Source: Cystobasidiopsis lactophilus
Taxonomy: Eukaryota > Basidiomycota > Agaricostilbomycetes > Agaricostilbales > Chionosphaeraceae
Reading direction: 5' to 3'
DNA length: 64,000 nucleotides
Assembly: GCA_001599975.1 (NCBI GenBank)
Contig: BCIO01000002.1
Coordinates: 930,001-994,000 of the forward strand
The notes beneath the pieces were generated by a model that saw only the letters and a list, made by a program, of their open reading frames with translations, was not told the origin of the DNA and did no database searches. This document shows positions 54,098 to 64,000 of this stretch, piece after piece. A program made the translations under genes and the position numbers. The first letter of the stretch is position 1, and every line of letters begins with the position of its first letter.

Positions 54098-55339
54098 TTA
54101 CGTACGGGGAAATTGGGCAAGGTTTGAAAGGTTGGAAACGTGGTTGTGCCATCCCACCATTCTTGTCAGAAAGCCCCGTGCATTGTCAGACAAACGCATC
54201 TCGTACAGCGCAGAGTTGGACGCCGTTGACGTATAGGTGTATAAGCCAACTTGGGGCTTAGAGTCTTGAGCTGCATGCTCCTCAGGTGCGACCGGGTGAC
54301 TGTAACGGGCCCAGAACGAATAGATTCTGCGGGCGCAGCGCATAAAGACGGCATCAGCTTGAGCGATTTTGATAAAAATGTACACACGTACAGCATTTCG
54401 AGCAAAGCCTTCAATAGGACGTGATGATTGTCCGACCATGTGCACAGTGTGCCGGCATTTTCCAATGAAACCTGCGGGCGAATATGGTACGGAGATTCCC
54501 TGTGTATGATGACGATACGATGATACTGTTCGCTTGTGTTCCGGGCATCGGTAGTGGTGGGAAAGAGCACGACGCCCGTATCGTTGTTCAAGAGCCACAT
54601 GAAAAGTTTGAGCAATTGCTGGATCATGTGTCGCGCCCGTGTTTCGATGGCGGAGACCGCTTTCAGCTCGGAAGCAGCCTTTGAGGACCCCTGCATCGCG
54701 GTGTACAGCGTGTCGTCTCGCAAGAAGGAATCAAAAGTCTGCTCGGTGCTCTGCTAGTTGATGCCAAATGTCGAGCCAAAGTTCATTGCCTACCACGCCA
54801 CCAAAGATCCCGCGGCTAGCTGCCTTATCGTCCAGCGCGTAGCCAAAATCGAAGAATTTGAAGTCGCCCCAAGTGCCGACGTCCTCGACAGCCCGCACAT
54901 GTGTCCAATAGGCCATCTGGTTTGGCCTGAGCTCAGCGAATCTGAAGGTTCGTTGCCTGGCCGTGACAAGCCAGCCCCATGATATAGCCTTGCTTTCTTC
55001 TTTGCCTTCAGTGGCGGCGACATCGATGACGAGTACACAGGAAAGACCTCGGTTTGGACCTTCGACTTCGGCCACCATGATGTTCCTGTCAGAAAAGTGC
55101 TCGTGTACTTTCCAGCTTGTGATTCGCTTGCCAGCCAAGTACTCCTTTATGAGTGCAACTCGAAGCTTCTTGAACTCTTGCCAGTCGCTGTTGTCGTTGG
55201 GTGCATTGTCCCTGGCCAGGAGCTTGCTTTGCTCCTTTCTGTAATGAGCAAGAGCCTTCTCCAAGTCGTTTTTCGGTGCCTCTGCCGGCGCTGGTTGAGG
55301 CGGCTGCCCCCCGCGAGCGGGTGATCCGGGTCCGGGCAT
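54098..55339 (-). CDS. Tandem paralogue TP3, unknown family
   Basis: Introns 54739-54793 (phase 0) and 54327-54391 (phase 2) sit at the same family positions as in TP1 and TP2. It starts MPGPGSPARGGQPPQPAPAE, a proline-rich N-terminus, followed by helices (LEKALAHYRKEQSKLLARD). Family blocks: IMVAEVEGPNRGLSCVLVID, WGDFKFFDFGYALDDKAASR, IFGGV, ARHMIQQLLKLFMWLLNNDT, IVIIHRESPYHIRPQVSLEN and HHVLLKALLEML. The third exon runs IYSFWARYSHPVAPEEHAAQ to LSNLAQFPRT. It is complete, about 370 aa, probably soluble, with no known catalytic motif. Confidence 0.65.
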
Positions 55340-55785
55340 CGTCGTAAGGAGCACGGTGGTAAAGAGAGTAGAGAAATGACCCGCGAGTCAAAATGAGAGT
55401 GGTGGAAGGTGAAGAGAAGGGAAGGATTCGGCACTCGCTGACGCGAGATCTTGAGGAGTCACGGGGAGATAAAGAGACGGCAGGGTGACCTGCAGGCCTG
55501 GGCCGAGCAGAGCAGAGCAGAAAGAGGTAGGATCAGAGACTCCAAGGAGAGCCTTTTGCCATGAGAGGGAGCGACATCAGAGGTTTGCCACCAACTCGAA
55601 ATCCAGCGACCCACAGAAATCCGGTCGCAAGGCCCGCCAAAGCAAGGCAAGCACGAAAGCTATAACAAAAAAGGCCCCCTCTCTAGCGGCAAAGAGGAGG
55701 AGCACGGTGGTGGACGAGCGAGAGCAAGAGGCCCAGGGCGAGAGGGGACTGGCATTTCGAAACGGGAGGGTCAACTGACCAAGAG
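55340..55785. other. 5' flank of TP3
   Basis: About 0.45 kb, purine-rich on the plus strand. I see no gene. Confidence 0.45.
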
Positions 55786-55905
55786 CCTTTCTGAAACGGA
55801 TGTACCGGGGACGATTAGCTGCTCATTCATTTAGCCCAGCATTTGCAGTTGCAGAACGAGCCGCAAGCCTGGCGGGCCGAGTAGGGAGCCATGCAAAATT
55901 GAAGA
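55786..55905. repeat. Short upstream element shared by TP2 and TP3, copy 2
   Basis: Counterpart of 53176-53285. The core is TTAGCTGCTCATTCATTTAG. It lies about 450 bp upstream of the TP3 ATG. Confidence 0.6.
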
Positions 55906-56111
55906 AGGCTCTGGCCGAGCCTGAGGAGGGCATGAGCCGAGCTCTTAATCCAGCCCTCTGCGCATTCCAGCCATTCAAGGCACTCCAACACCATCTCCAG
56001 AAGCAAGGGCAGAGGCCAAGGCGGTCGATGGGGACCACTTCTCGTGGAGCTGAGCGCGTCGCCCACTCAAACAGGGCGCGCGGCTGGTGGGTCAAAACAA
56101 CGAGCTTTGAA

Positions 56112-57667
56112 ATGTCGAGGGTGAGCGCTTCTCGGTCCCAGGCAGCTGCCATGAGTCTGTGCTGATGGACGGACGTGGTCGAGCAGGAGGCAAACGGCCG
56201 GGCGAGGACGAATGGGCGAGATCAAGAGTCTGACCCGGATGCGATGGACGTTGACAGGGACTCGGACGGCGCGGACAGCCAGCAGGAGGAGAACGAGGAG
56301 GAGCCAGAGGCCATGTACGACCCGGACCAGAACGTGGACGAGCGGCGCGAGGTGCGCAGGAACTACCGGAGCAAGATTGAGGAGGCCGAAGGTGAGCTGC
56401 TTTGCCTCCCCTGTGTCGCTGCCGCCTTGCCATGTACTGACCATGTGTGTGTATTGTACACAGCCCTGCGCGCCAACATGAACGACGTCACGACAGAGAA
56501 CATCAAGAATCACATCTTCAACGCCGGCGACATGTTCAAGAAGGTCAAGCAGACCCAGGAGGCCGCTCTGGACGCCCGCTACCTCATCCTCGGCGCCGAG
56601 ATGGCAGCGACTAAAGCCAGGCAGCTGCGCATCGACAAGAACGCTTTCGACGTCGACGCCTTCCTCAAGCGCATCAGGCGCTCCATCGCCGCCAAGAAGC
56701 CCGGCACCATCGAGGCCGCCGTCGACTCGGCCGAGGAGGAGGAGGAAGACGAGGACGAGGCCGACGTCTCAGCCAAGACCAAGGCGAAGCGGCGCGCAGA
56801 GGCTTTCACCCGCATCGGCTTCATGGCCCTCAAGTACAACCTCCGCATCCCCACCACTGACTTTCTGTTCGTGGCTTTCCAACTCCGTCCTCTCAATTTT
56901 TCACTTGGCTAATGCGTGATGACAGCCTTGGCCCGCTGGCGATAGAGCCCAAGAAGCGCGCGGAGAAGAAGAAGAAGGACAAGCAGAAGCCGGCCGCCGT
57001 GCAGGCCGAGAAGGTCGTCGCCGAGATCACCAAGGACGACATCCAAAAGGACGCGCAGGAGACGGAGCGCATGGTCCAAAAGGTCTACCTCCGCCTCCAG
57101 CAGGTCACCATCGACGACGGCGAGGAGTGGATCGACCTCTTCAAGTTCATCCTCCACCCCACCGACTTTGCCCAGACGGTCGAGAACCTCTTCTTCCTGT
57201 CCTTCTTGGGTGAGTAACCGCCCTACCTGGTCTTGAGTCGCCAAAAGCATTCCTGACGAGGAGCCTTTTTGTTCGCGACACTCAGTCAAGGAAGGCAAAG
57301 CCTGCATCGACCTGGAAGCTACCGGCGCGGAAAAAGGACAGCCTGTCGTTTGTGAGTGCTCTTTTGAAGTCCGCGCTTGGGAGATCTCTGCTGACGGCCA
57401 GCATGGCCAGACATCGCCAACCCCGCGACCGAGGAGCAGCGGAAAGCCTTTGCCGACCAGGGCCAGCCATTGAAAAGGAAGCAGATCGTGCTGTCTTTGG
57501 ACGAGGCCATGTGGAGGGTAGGTTTCTCGCTTCCATAGCAGAAGGCAGCCTTCTAACGGGCGTTCGACAATCTACAGGAAGCTTGCGACATTTATCAACT
57601 CGACGAGCCCACTATCGAGCACCGAGAGCCGCCGAAACAGCGCACTGGCACCAAATGGATGGGCTAG
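56112..57667 (+). CDS. NSE4: NSE4, kleisin subunit of the SMC5-SMC6 complex
   Basis: Nse4 bridges the Smc5 and Smc6 heads in DNA repair and replication fork maintenance. A 9-nt first exon (ATG-TCG-AGG) splices by a 66-nt intron to an exon starting at 56187 with EANGRARTNGRDQESDPDAM. An acidic stretch is followed by RREVRRNYRSKIEEAE, the N-terminal kleisin helix DMFKKVKQTQEAALDARYLI (56530-56590), and acidic/basic linkers (EEEEEDEDEADVSAKTKAKR). The C-terminal winged-helix signature is HPTDFAQTVENLFFLSFLV near 57160, then KEGKACIDLEA, NPATEEQRKAFADQGQPL, a LSLDEAMWR helix, and a tail ending GTKWMG. It has six or so introns and is complete. Confidence 0.9.
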
Positions 57668-58065
57668 TGGCGGAAGCGTGTTTCCCACGAGCCCTTTGTA
57701 CGACTTTCTCAAAAAGAAGGGTGGGACCGCCATGATTGTGGGAGTCCTTTCGGTCTTCTACGGCAGCAGCAAGTGCGTGTATTATATTCTAGAGCTAGGG
57801 GAGCAAGATAGGGGACGCCTTTCGTATTAGAAACCACGGGCGCGCGGGTTGATGCTAATTGTTGACTGCGATCGTCGTTCTGCTGCTCACCAATGACCCA
57901 GTGAAGGCCCGACTCAAGGCACAGTGAGGCTAATTATGGTGAATGCATGAGGCGTTGAGACAATCTGAGCAGTATGGGCAAGCGATGACTCTCTCTATGA
58001 TGGGAACTCATACAACTGCACTTGGCAGTACAAGATGGCTTCATACAGATGGACACGAGCTTGAA
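57668..58065. other. Intergenic, tail-to-tail, about 0.4 kb
   Basis: 3' flanks of NSE4 and the Pro/Ser-rich gene. No gene seen. Confidence 0.5.
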
Positions 58066-59805
58066 TCAAGAACCAGCTTGATGGGCGAGCCACTTTCCAA
58101 TCTCCTTGCGCGTAAAACCTCTCTTGTGCTCGTCGCCTAGGCGGCCATTCGAATGCTGCACCGTCCCCAAATCCGTGATCACCGCTTGCGAGTCGAAAGA
58201 AAAGAGACGAGGCTCCGTCAAGGCGGAAGCTTTGGGCGGTGGAGGCGGCGGCGGCGTCTGTCGAGCGATAGGGACGGGGTGGCGAGATGCAGCAGGGGGC
58301 CTCTTGGGGCGATAGGCGCGCGGTCGACGTTGCGAGAATGACGGGTCCGAGCTGCGATCGGCCAAAGATCCGCTGGAGGAGCAAGAAGAAGAGGCCGACG
58401 AAGACGATGAGCTCGCCTCATGTGGCTCGGGCGAAGAGAGGGGAGCGTAAAAAGCAGCCGGTGGGTTGGGCAGCTTGATTCGCACCTCGAAGTCGGGCAA
58501 GACTGGCGAGGGCGCTAGTTCTGATTTGCTGGAAATTTTGACCCGCTCCATCTTGTCCGCCACCTCATTCACCAACGATCCTTCAAATGACGCCACCAAG
58601 CACCCATGTGCATGCTCTGCCTGCTGAGCAAATGAAGGCTGAAGATACACATTTTCACTGGTCGGAGAGGTGCTGTGGTCGTTTCGGACGGGAGAGGCCA
58701 GATGCGACAGCGAGCTTTCGGAAGTCGAACGGGTGGTCAGTGGCGCAGGGGGAGCGCCATTGGCCACGTCTTCAAAGGGTGGTCTCCAAGTGCCAGATGA
58801 GTTGTTCCATTGCTGATATGCCGAATAAGCGTCAAGAGCTGGCTGGGAAGTCGGCTGACCTGGGATCGGTGGCAGTGGGCGCGACGGCTTCGCTGAGGTC
58901 GCCGCCTCGAAGCTCAGCGGAGGGAGAATAAAGTTGCGGGAGGATATTACAGTAGGTAAAGGAGATTCGGAGGAAGATTGAGGCGCACTCGGAGGGGGTG
59001 GAGGGGGGAGGGAAGCCGACGTCGATAGGAGTGTGTTGAGCGTCTTCGCCTCCGGCTCCGGCTCCTTTTTGAATTGGTCGGGCTCGAAAAAGTCCTCCAA
59101 CTCCTTCATGACCTTTTCAGCCGAGCTGTCCCACACGGTTGCTGGTTCCCCTGGCGACTGATCGAAGACCGAGGGCAGCTTGCCGTAGTGTGGCGGCGAT
59201 GCGACACCCAAGGCGGATAGTCTGGGGTCGGTTGCACGCAGGGGTTTTGCTCGAGAGAGTTCAGAGTAGCGCGCGTTGGAAGGCAAAGGCAGATCGAGGT
59301 AGCTGGACTCTAGAAGATCCGGAGGATAGTGGGACCGAGGCGAAGAGACGTTGAGCTCGAAACCGACGTGGCGAGTGCGAGGGAGGTAGGCATCTTCTTC
59401 GGCTGTAGAAGAAGATTCGTGATAGGCCTGCTTCAAGTCGAACAGCTTGGCTTTGGGCGTCGGCATGGGCTTCAATTCCTTCAGCCACTTGCTCTCGTAA
59501 CGAAGACGGAGTGCATCAGAAGAGGGCGGCTTTGAGATGCGATGAGAATTTCGAGAAGAGCGACCAGATGGTGGAGGCTTGAGCGTGGCTTTGCGTCTCC
59601 GCTTTTTGGCCAAGAAGCAAGGCCGCCCTTCACCTGGTGGCAGTTCCGATGGCGCGAGGTTTGAGAAGGGAGGCCCACTGCCAGGATACATCTGGGCAGG
59701 CCATCCAAGCTCAGACGTTTGAACGACAGGCTGGACGACGGTCCGAATTGTCCTGCGTCTGCGGTGGCGGCGCTGCTGAGGCGGTTCATTTCCGTCGTCC
59801 CCCAT
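58066..59805 (-). CDS. Long intronless Pro/Ser-rich protein, unknown family
   Basis: A single open exon of about 580 aa, unusual beside its intron-rich neighbours. It starts MGDDGNEPPQQRRHRRRRTI with a strongly basic stretch. KKRRRKATLK near 59600 could be a nuclear signal. A charged segment LRLRYESKWLKELKPMPTPK is the best candidate for a folded or binding motif. Proline runs occur near 59000 and 58240 (QTPPPPPPPKA), and a Ser tract at 58390-58420. The C-terminal part RVKISSKSELAPSPVLPDFE is followed by KRGFTRKEIGKWLAHQAGS. No known domain. Low complexity suggests a scaffold or adaptor with SH3-type proline motifs (SRPLPPIPG). Confidence 0.7.
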   Translation of the reverse strand: MGDDGNEPPQQRRHRRRRTIRTVVQPVVQTSELGWPAQMYPGSGPPFSNLAPSELPPGEGRPCFLAKKRRRKATLKPPPSGRSSRNSHRISKPPSSDALRLRYESKWLKELKPMPTPKAKLFDLKQAYHESSSTAEEDAYLPRTRHVGFELNVSSPRSHYPPDLLESSYLDLPLPSNARYSELSRAKPLRATDPRLSALGVASPPHYGKLPSVFDQSPGEPATVWDSSAEKVMKELEDFFEPDQFKKEPEPEAKTLNTLLSTSASLPPPPPPSAPQSSSESPLPTVISSRNFILPPLSFEAATSAKPSRPLPPIPGQPTSQPALDAYSAYQQWNNSSGTWRPPFEDVANGAPPAPLTTRSTSESSLSHLASPVRNDHSTSPTSENVYLQPSFAQQAEHAHGCLVASFEGSLVNEVADKMERVKISSKSELAPSPVLPDFEVRIKLPNPPAAFYAPLSSPEPHEASSSSSSASSSCSSSGSLADRSSDPSFSQRRPRAYRPKRPPAASRHPVPIARQTPPPPPPPKASALTEPRLFSFDSQAVITDLGTVQHSNGRLGDEHKRGFTRKEIGKWLAHQAGS

Positions 59806-60381
59806 TTGGCTGAAGGACAGGCTCAATATCGGGGAGGACTTGTGAATGCTGAAGTGCTCACCATTGGTGGAAAAAGATTTTGCGAAGCATCATCGCGGTC
59901 GTTAAAGAACGCTGTAGGCCGCTTGAGGGTGCCTCGGACAGAAAAAAGTGCGGTGGCAGGACACTGCTTTCGTGACGAAGGTGGGTTTCGCAGCATTCAA
60001 GGGCCATTACTTCCTTGGGCCGGCTGACCTGCCAGCCCACAGCAAGCCACTGCATTCGAGAGGCTTTTAGGGGAAGGCCGATTTCGACTTGGTGGCGAGC
60101 ACCCAGTCCGATTTGAAAGGCCCGACGCGCGACAAGTCATTAGGATCCATCTCAACAAGCAGTTTGACAGAGGCAGTTTCAAAGGCAAGTAGTCGCCTAC
60201 GTCGGTGTTCTGATGCAACCATGGGCCGCGCACTGAAGAGGCGGCCAATTTCGCGCCGCGCGGAGGCAACACTCTTCACCTTCGGCCATCAGCAAGTGAG
60301 TAGTCTCTGGCTAGCGTTTGGATGCGTCCTCGTAGCTGAGCATGCCCAAGCGCTGCCGCCGGACTTCATCAAGTCGCATAA
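59806..60381. other. Divergent intergenic region, about 0.6 kb
   Basis: Promoters of the Pro/Ser-rich gene and the transaldolase gene. Small open frames have no recognisable motif. Confidence 0.5.
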
Positions 60382-61724
60382 ATGAGCTTGCTTCAGGAGC
60401 TCAGAAGGCACTCTGTCATCGACATTGACCAAAATGACTCTTTGGTGGCGCAAAAGCATCGTCCTTTCTCAGATATGTCCGAATAACTCACTTCTCGAGC
60501 GCGCCTTCAGAGTTGACTGACCGCTTGCTGCAGGTGCGCATGCAACTTCATTTCCAATCGCGTCCATCAAGGCTCACCCTCTCTTTTGCAGGACGTCAAA
60601 CCAGCTTATCGTTCTCTCGGAGCTGAAGAAGCCTCACCACGCGCACATCCTGCCGGAGGCGTTCAAGAAAGCCAAGGAGTGCTCCCCAACGTTTAGTGGC
60701 GTCGAGCTGGCGGCACTGACTGTAGACTTCGCGGTCCGTTCCTCCTGTACATTGACATCTAACCTTTTAAGTTTAAGTATGTGACGATAGACCGTGCTCT
60801 TGGGCAAGGCTGTGGCGCCCGCGCTCGCTTCAGAGGGCTATGTTCACGCTCAGACCAACACCAGTGCCGCAAACAACACAGAGCTAACCATCAAACACGC
60901 TCTGAGGCTAGCATCCATCTACCAGAGAGAGGGTCTGCCCAAGTCGCGCGTATGCATCAAGATACCTGCCACATTGGAAGGCCTGGTGGCGTGCGACACC
61001 CTGGAGAAGAGGCATGGCATTCGAACCCTGGCCACCACGTATGTCACGGTCTACAGCTTCTTCCAATTCAAAGGCTCAAAAGAGGCGTCAGGTGCTTCTC
61101 ACTTGAGCAAGCGTTGGGAGCGGCCGCAGCAGGCTGCCTCTATGTTGCGCCTTATTGTCAGCCTCTGAGTGCGTGTAGCTGCTGCAGCTGAAGCAGATCC
61201 ACTCATTTGAGGGTGTCAGTTGTGCACCTGGATCCCAGCAAACATGTGGTATACAGCGAGCCCTTGACCGAAATGCCAGGCATTCAGACGGCCTTCCTCA
61301 TTCAACGGGCCTATCAAAGCCTTGCAGTCCCGACGAAAGTTCTGGCCGCTAGGTCTGTCATTTGTAAATTATCTGGTGCTTTGCTGACGTTCGAACCCAC
61401 AGCTTGGTTACTGCCGACGAGGCATTCTCGCTGGTTGGCATTCAGCACATCACGCTTTCAGCTCCGGTTCTGGGCCTGCTAGATGCCGCACCTTTCACCG
61501 AGAAATATGCTCAGCTGCGGGAAAAGGCACTGGCCATGCTTCAGCTCCCATTTGACGAACCGATCAAGCTGGAGGACTTCGACAGCACGCGCAATGGATG
61601 CAAGCTGCTAGAGGGCCTGGCACATCCGGCGGTGAAGGAACTTCAGGCAGATGCCATCCTTCAATTCACGAAAGCCGAATTGGCGCTCTTGAGCATGGCT
61701 GCGGCTTTGCAAAAGGGAGGATGA
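60382..61724 (+). CDS. Transaldolase-family protein
   Basis: Transaldolases move a dihydroxyacetone unit between sugar phosphates in the pentose phosphate pathway by a Schiff-base Lys. It starts MSLLQELRRHSVIDIDQND. A phase-2 intron joins FSDM to TSNQLIVLSELKKPHHAHIL. Then come LLGKAVAPALASEGYVHAQT, the active-site strand VCIKIPATLEGLVA with Lys in KIPAT (60960), SLEQALGAAAAGCLYVAPY, FLIQRAYQSLAVPTKVLAA and LVTADEAFSLVGIQHITLSA. The C-terminus is LQFTKAELALLSMAAALQKG. About 335 aa with five or so introns. It looks like the shorter, diverged fungal transaldolase-like branch rather than the canonical TAL1; that assignment is tentative. Confidence 0.82.
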
Positions 61725-61871
61725 AATATACCGGGTGATATGGACATAGTAGATATTGCATGCATATGTTGTTAACGAGAGTAGTGTCCTTGTTTGGCTC
61801 ACAAGCGCCTAGATTGTCAACTGTCCGTGATATGAAAAATGAAAAGTGTCCTTCTTCAGCGAATGCCGCTT

Positions 61872-63562
61872 CTAGAATGCCTTAGTGACAGTGGGTCGGA
61901 TGGAAGGGACCACAGAGGCGAACGTCTCGGTGGCAGAGAGCGAACAGGAGTTAGACAAGCCTTGAAGGTAAGCGGTGACGGACTGCCCAGACGACGGCAG
62001 GGGGACGGCACCCTTTGCGTTCAAGTCGACCCATGATGACAGGTACTTTGGACACCAATAAAATCAGTTTGTGGTCTATGGAGCCAAACGTGCAACTCAC
62101 GTTAGGTGCCGTGTCGCTCAGATTCGCGTAGGTCATGGCCTTGTAGCTCCACTGAAGCAGGACTTGTCAGAACGACAAACGCAATGGCCGACGTGGAGCA
62201 CTCACAAACATGCCACCAGCCGAAGTGGCCCAGGAGGCGGCTTGAGTCGAGTAAAAAGTTTTCTCCCACGCCGTGTTGTCAGTGATGTTGGTGATCAAGG
62301 ACCACTCGGTGACCGCGATCGGCACACCGTAGCTGTCGTAGGCCTTGGCATCGTTGCACACTGTTTAGATCGTCAGCGGGAGATCAGGCTTTGGAATAAA
62401 TGCACGACGAACCCTCTTGGATCAATGAGCTCTGGACAGTGTTGCCCTCGTTGCGGCCCGGGTAAGGGTGAATCTCCAAAATCAAAAGCGACGGGTCTTT
62501 TCCATTAATGAATGATTGCCAGAGCGATAGGGGGTTGGTTTGAGGATGACCCTGTTGGCACCGCGCACGCCCTCAGCACAAGAATCTGCAGAAAGAGGCA
62601 ACGACGAACGGGATGGAACATCATGGGCATTCCAGCGGGCTCAAGCTTGGCATAAGCGCGTTGATAGAAGGCGTACAGAGTCTCGAACTGAGCTTCGGTG
62701 TAGAAGATGGGCTCGTTGCAGACGGCAACTATGATATCACGTCAACAAAGTCAGTCAATTCACAGACTAAGGAGACTGAAGGAGCGCGACCGACCTGCAG
62801 AGATGATGGAGCTGTACTGGGAGGCTTGGATCCAAGCGATCAAGGCATCGACTGTCTGGTCGGCGGCGGTCTGCATGTCCGCGTTGTAGAAATTGTTGTT
62901 GCCAATGTGCCCGCTTTCTTGCTCTCCATTTTGAGAACCAGGCATGGCATGGAGATCCATCACGACGTAGAGACCGTGAGCGTAGGCCGCCGCCATGATC
63001 TTGGTGACCTGGTCCATCTCGCCGGCATTGACATATGGAGTGCCAGGGACAGAAACGTTCAGGGACCAGTAGCCAATTGGAATGCGGATTCTTTTGTGAG
63101 AGCTCAGCAAAGAGTCCCCGGAGTGGCTTAATAGGGGACTGCGCACTGGTTAAACCCTGAAGCCGCAATGGTGGCGATGTCGGCTTCGGTGATCTGTCCC
63201 GAAAGCCTTGAGTCTCTGCTTTCCATTCATTAAATAGTGGGAAATAGGCACACCCAAGAGTTGTAGTGCTGCTGCAGGGCAGACACCGCAGCATCCGATG
63301 AAGAAAAGCTCTCGATCCAGGTCCATTGGTCCTCGGCGTTGTCGTTGCCGCAGCTCGATGTGAACCACACTTCATCCATCCACCTTTCTAGCACCAACCA
63401 ATTGCCCAACGCAATGCCGTTCATCTTGGTCGAAGTGGACGTCCAGTCCCATTTCGGGAAGGCAGTGACGGAAGAGCCGGCCGCTGTCGAAGTGGCGGAT
63501 TGGGCGGCGGCGCCGGGAAGCAGGAAAGCCAACGGCAAAGCCAAACACAAAGCCTTTAACAT
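61872..63562 (-). CDS. Secreted GH5 exo-beta-1,3-glucanase (EXG1-like)
   Basis: Removes glucose from beta-1,3-glucan during cell-wall remodelling. Signal peptide MLKALCLALPLAFLLPGAAA. The catalytic barrel includes NGIALGNWLVLERWM, an intron, CAVPY, RIPIGYWSLNV, YAHGLYVVMDLHAMPGSQNG with HIGNNNFYN, and VCNEPIFYTEAQFETLYAFY where the Glu of NEP is the acid/base. Later exons include AVTEWSLITNITDN-type sequence near 62310 (IAVTEWS carries the likely nucleophile Glu) and SWATSAGGMF. The last exons run MTYANLSDTAPNV to YLSSWVDLNAKGAVPLPSSG and end TVTKAF (stop 61872). Length and motifs are normal. Exon edges between 62360 and 62740 are approximate. Confidence 0.9.
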
Positions 63563-64000
63563 CTTAGTACGAAACAGAAACTCGCTGTTGCCCGCCAGGC
63601 AGTGAAAAGTGCGAAGTCAGGGGCCAGCGAAATCTTTGTCTCATGTGATCGATGACCTCACAGCTTCTCGGTGGCAAAAGGGCTCAGCCCTCATTTTTGA
63701 GGGTCCAGCTTGGTCTTTTTGCATTGGGAAGTGCGCAAGAATCAAGATGGATCGGATGGGCTCAAGTTTTGCATGGTTTATGGGAACTGTTGCTTCCCTG
63801 TGGGTGGCGCTGGCCATCGCACAGCATGAGCATGGAGGTGCCTCTGTCCCGAATGTGTGGCGAAGGACTCTTAGGGAATTGATAGCAGCTAGAAGGCCGG
63901 AGGTCAGACTTGCGAAGTCGCCAGATCTGTTCGACTCTTGTCAAGCGGTGGCAAATCGGCGACACTTGCTTAAATCTGCAAAGCTTAGCGTCGGGCTCTG
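63563..64000. other. Promoter side of the glucanase gene to window end
   Basis: About 0.44 kb. No gene recognised. Confidence 0.5.

Overview
The window is nuclear DNA from a fungus with compact, intron-rich genes: most genes carry several introns of about 45-65 nt with GT(N)NGT donors, intergenic gaps are short, and GC content looks moderately high. The protein families (LIM-C1-RhoGAP, chitin-binding GH18 chitinase, fungal P450 with an N-terminal multi-helix leader ending in an FKR-like motif, Nrd1/Msa1-type RNA-binding protein) fit a basidiomycete, perhaps Pucciniomycotina. That placement is inference; no rRNA or marker gene is present. I see no transposons, retroelements, CRISPR arrays or convincing tRNA genes.

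Layout. 1-18.4 kb is housekeeping: ELP1 (cut by the window edge), RPS29, a probable mitochondrial Mtf2-like factor, a LIM-C1-RhoGAP regulator, GET3, an unknown helical protein, TRM11, an alkaline ceramidase, a small membrane protein and a double-EthD protein. 18.6-32.5 kb holds an Nrd1/Msa1-like four-RRM protein, an unknown multi-exon gene, a small protein with a clear TATA box, cytosolic AsnRS, UPF1 and a basic nuclear-type protein. 32.8-43.8 kb is accessory: a P450 with two tiny exons and a GC-AG intron at its haem loop, two tandem small secreted Cys-rich genes (SCP-A, SCP-B), a Ser-rich regulator-like gene, a secreted chitinase, and a third family member (SCP-C) in inverted orientation. 45.2-55.4 kb holds a CLC chloride transporter gene followed by a tandem array of three paralogous genes of unknown family (TP1-3). 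Between the TP copies lie two decayed copies of the CLC promoter and 5' coding end, which record how the array grew. 56.1-63.6 kb holds NSE4, a long intronless Pro/Ser-rich gene, a transaldolase and a secreted GH5 exo-beta-1,3-glucanase.

The most novel items are the TP1-3 array with its CLC relics, and the SCP family. In SCP-A and SCP-B the promoter block and a 35-codon upstream ORF overlapping the start codon are better conserved than the mature protein. Chitinase, glucanase and the SCP proteins form a loose secreted, cell-wall or host-interface set. The rest are unrelated neighbours, as is usual in fungi.

Intron placements were worked out by hand from frame, splice signals and family conservation. 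Those given with coordinates are ones I could reconcile in frame. Others are flagged as approximate.
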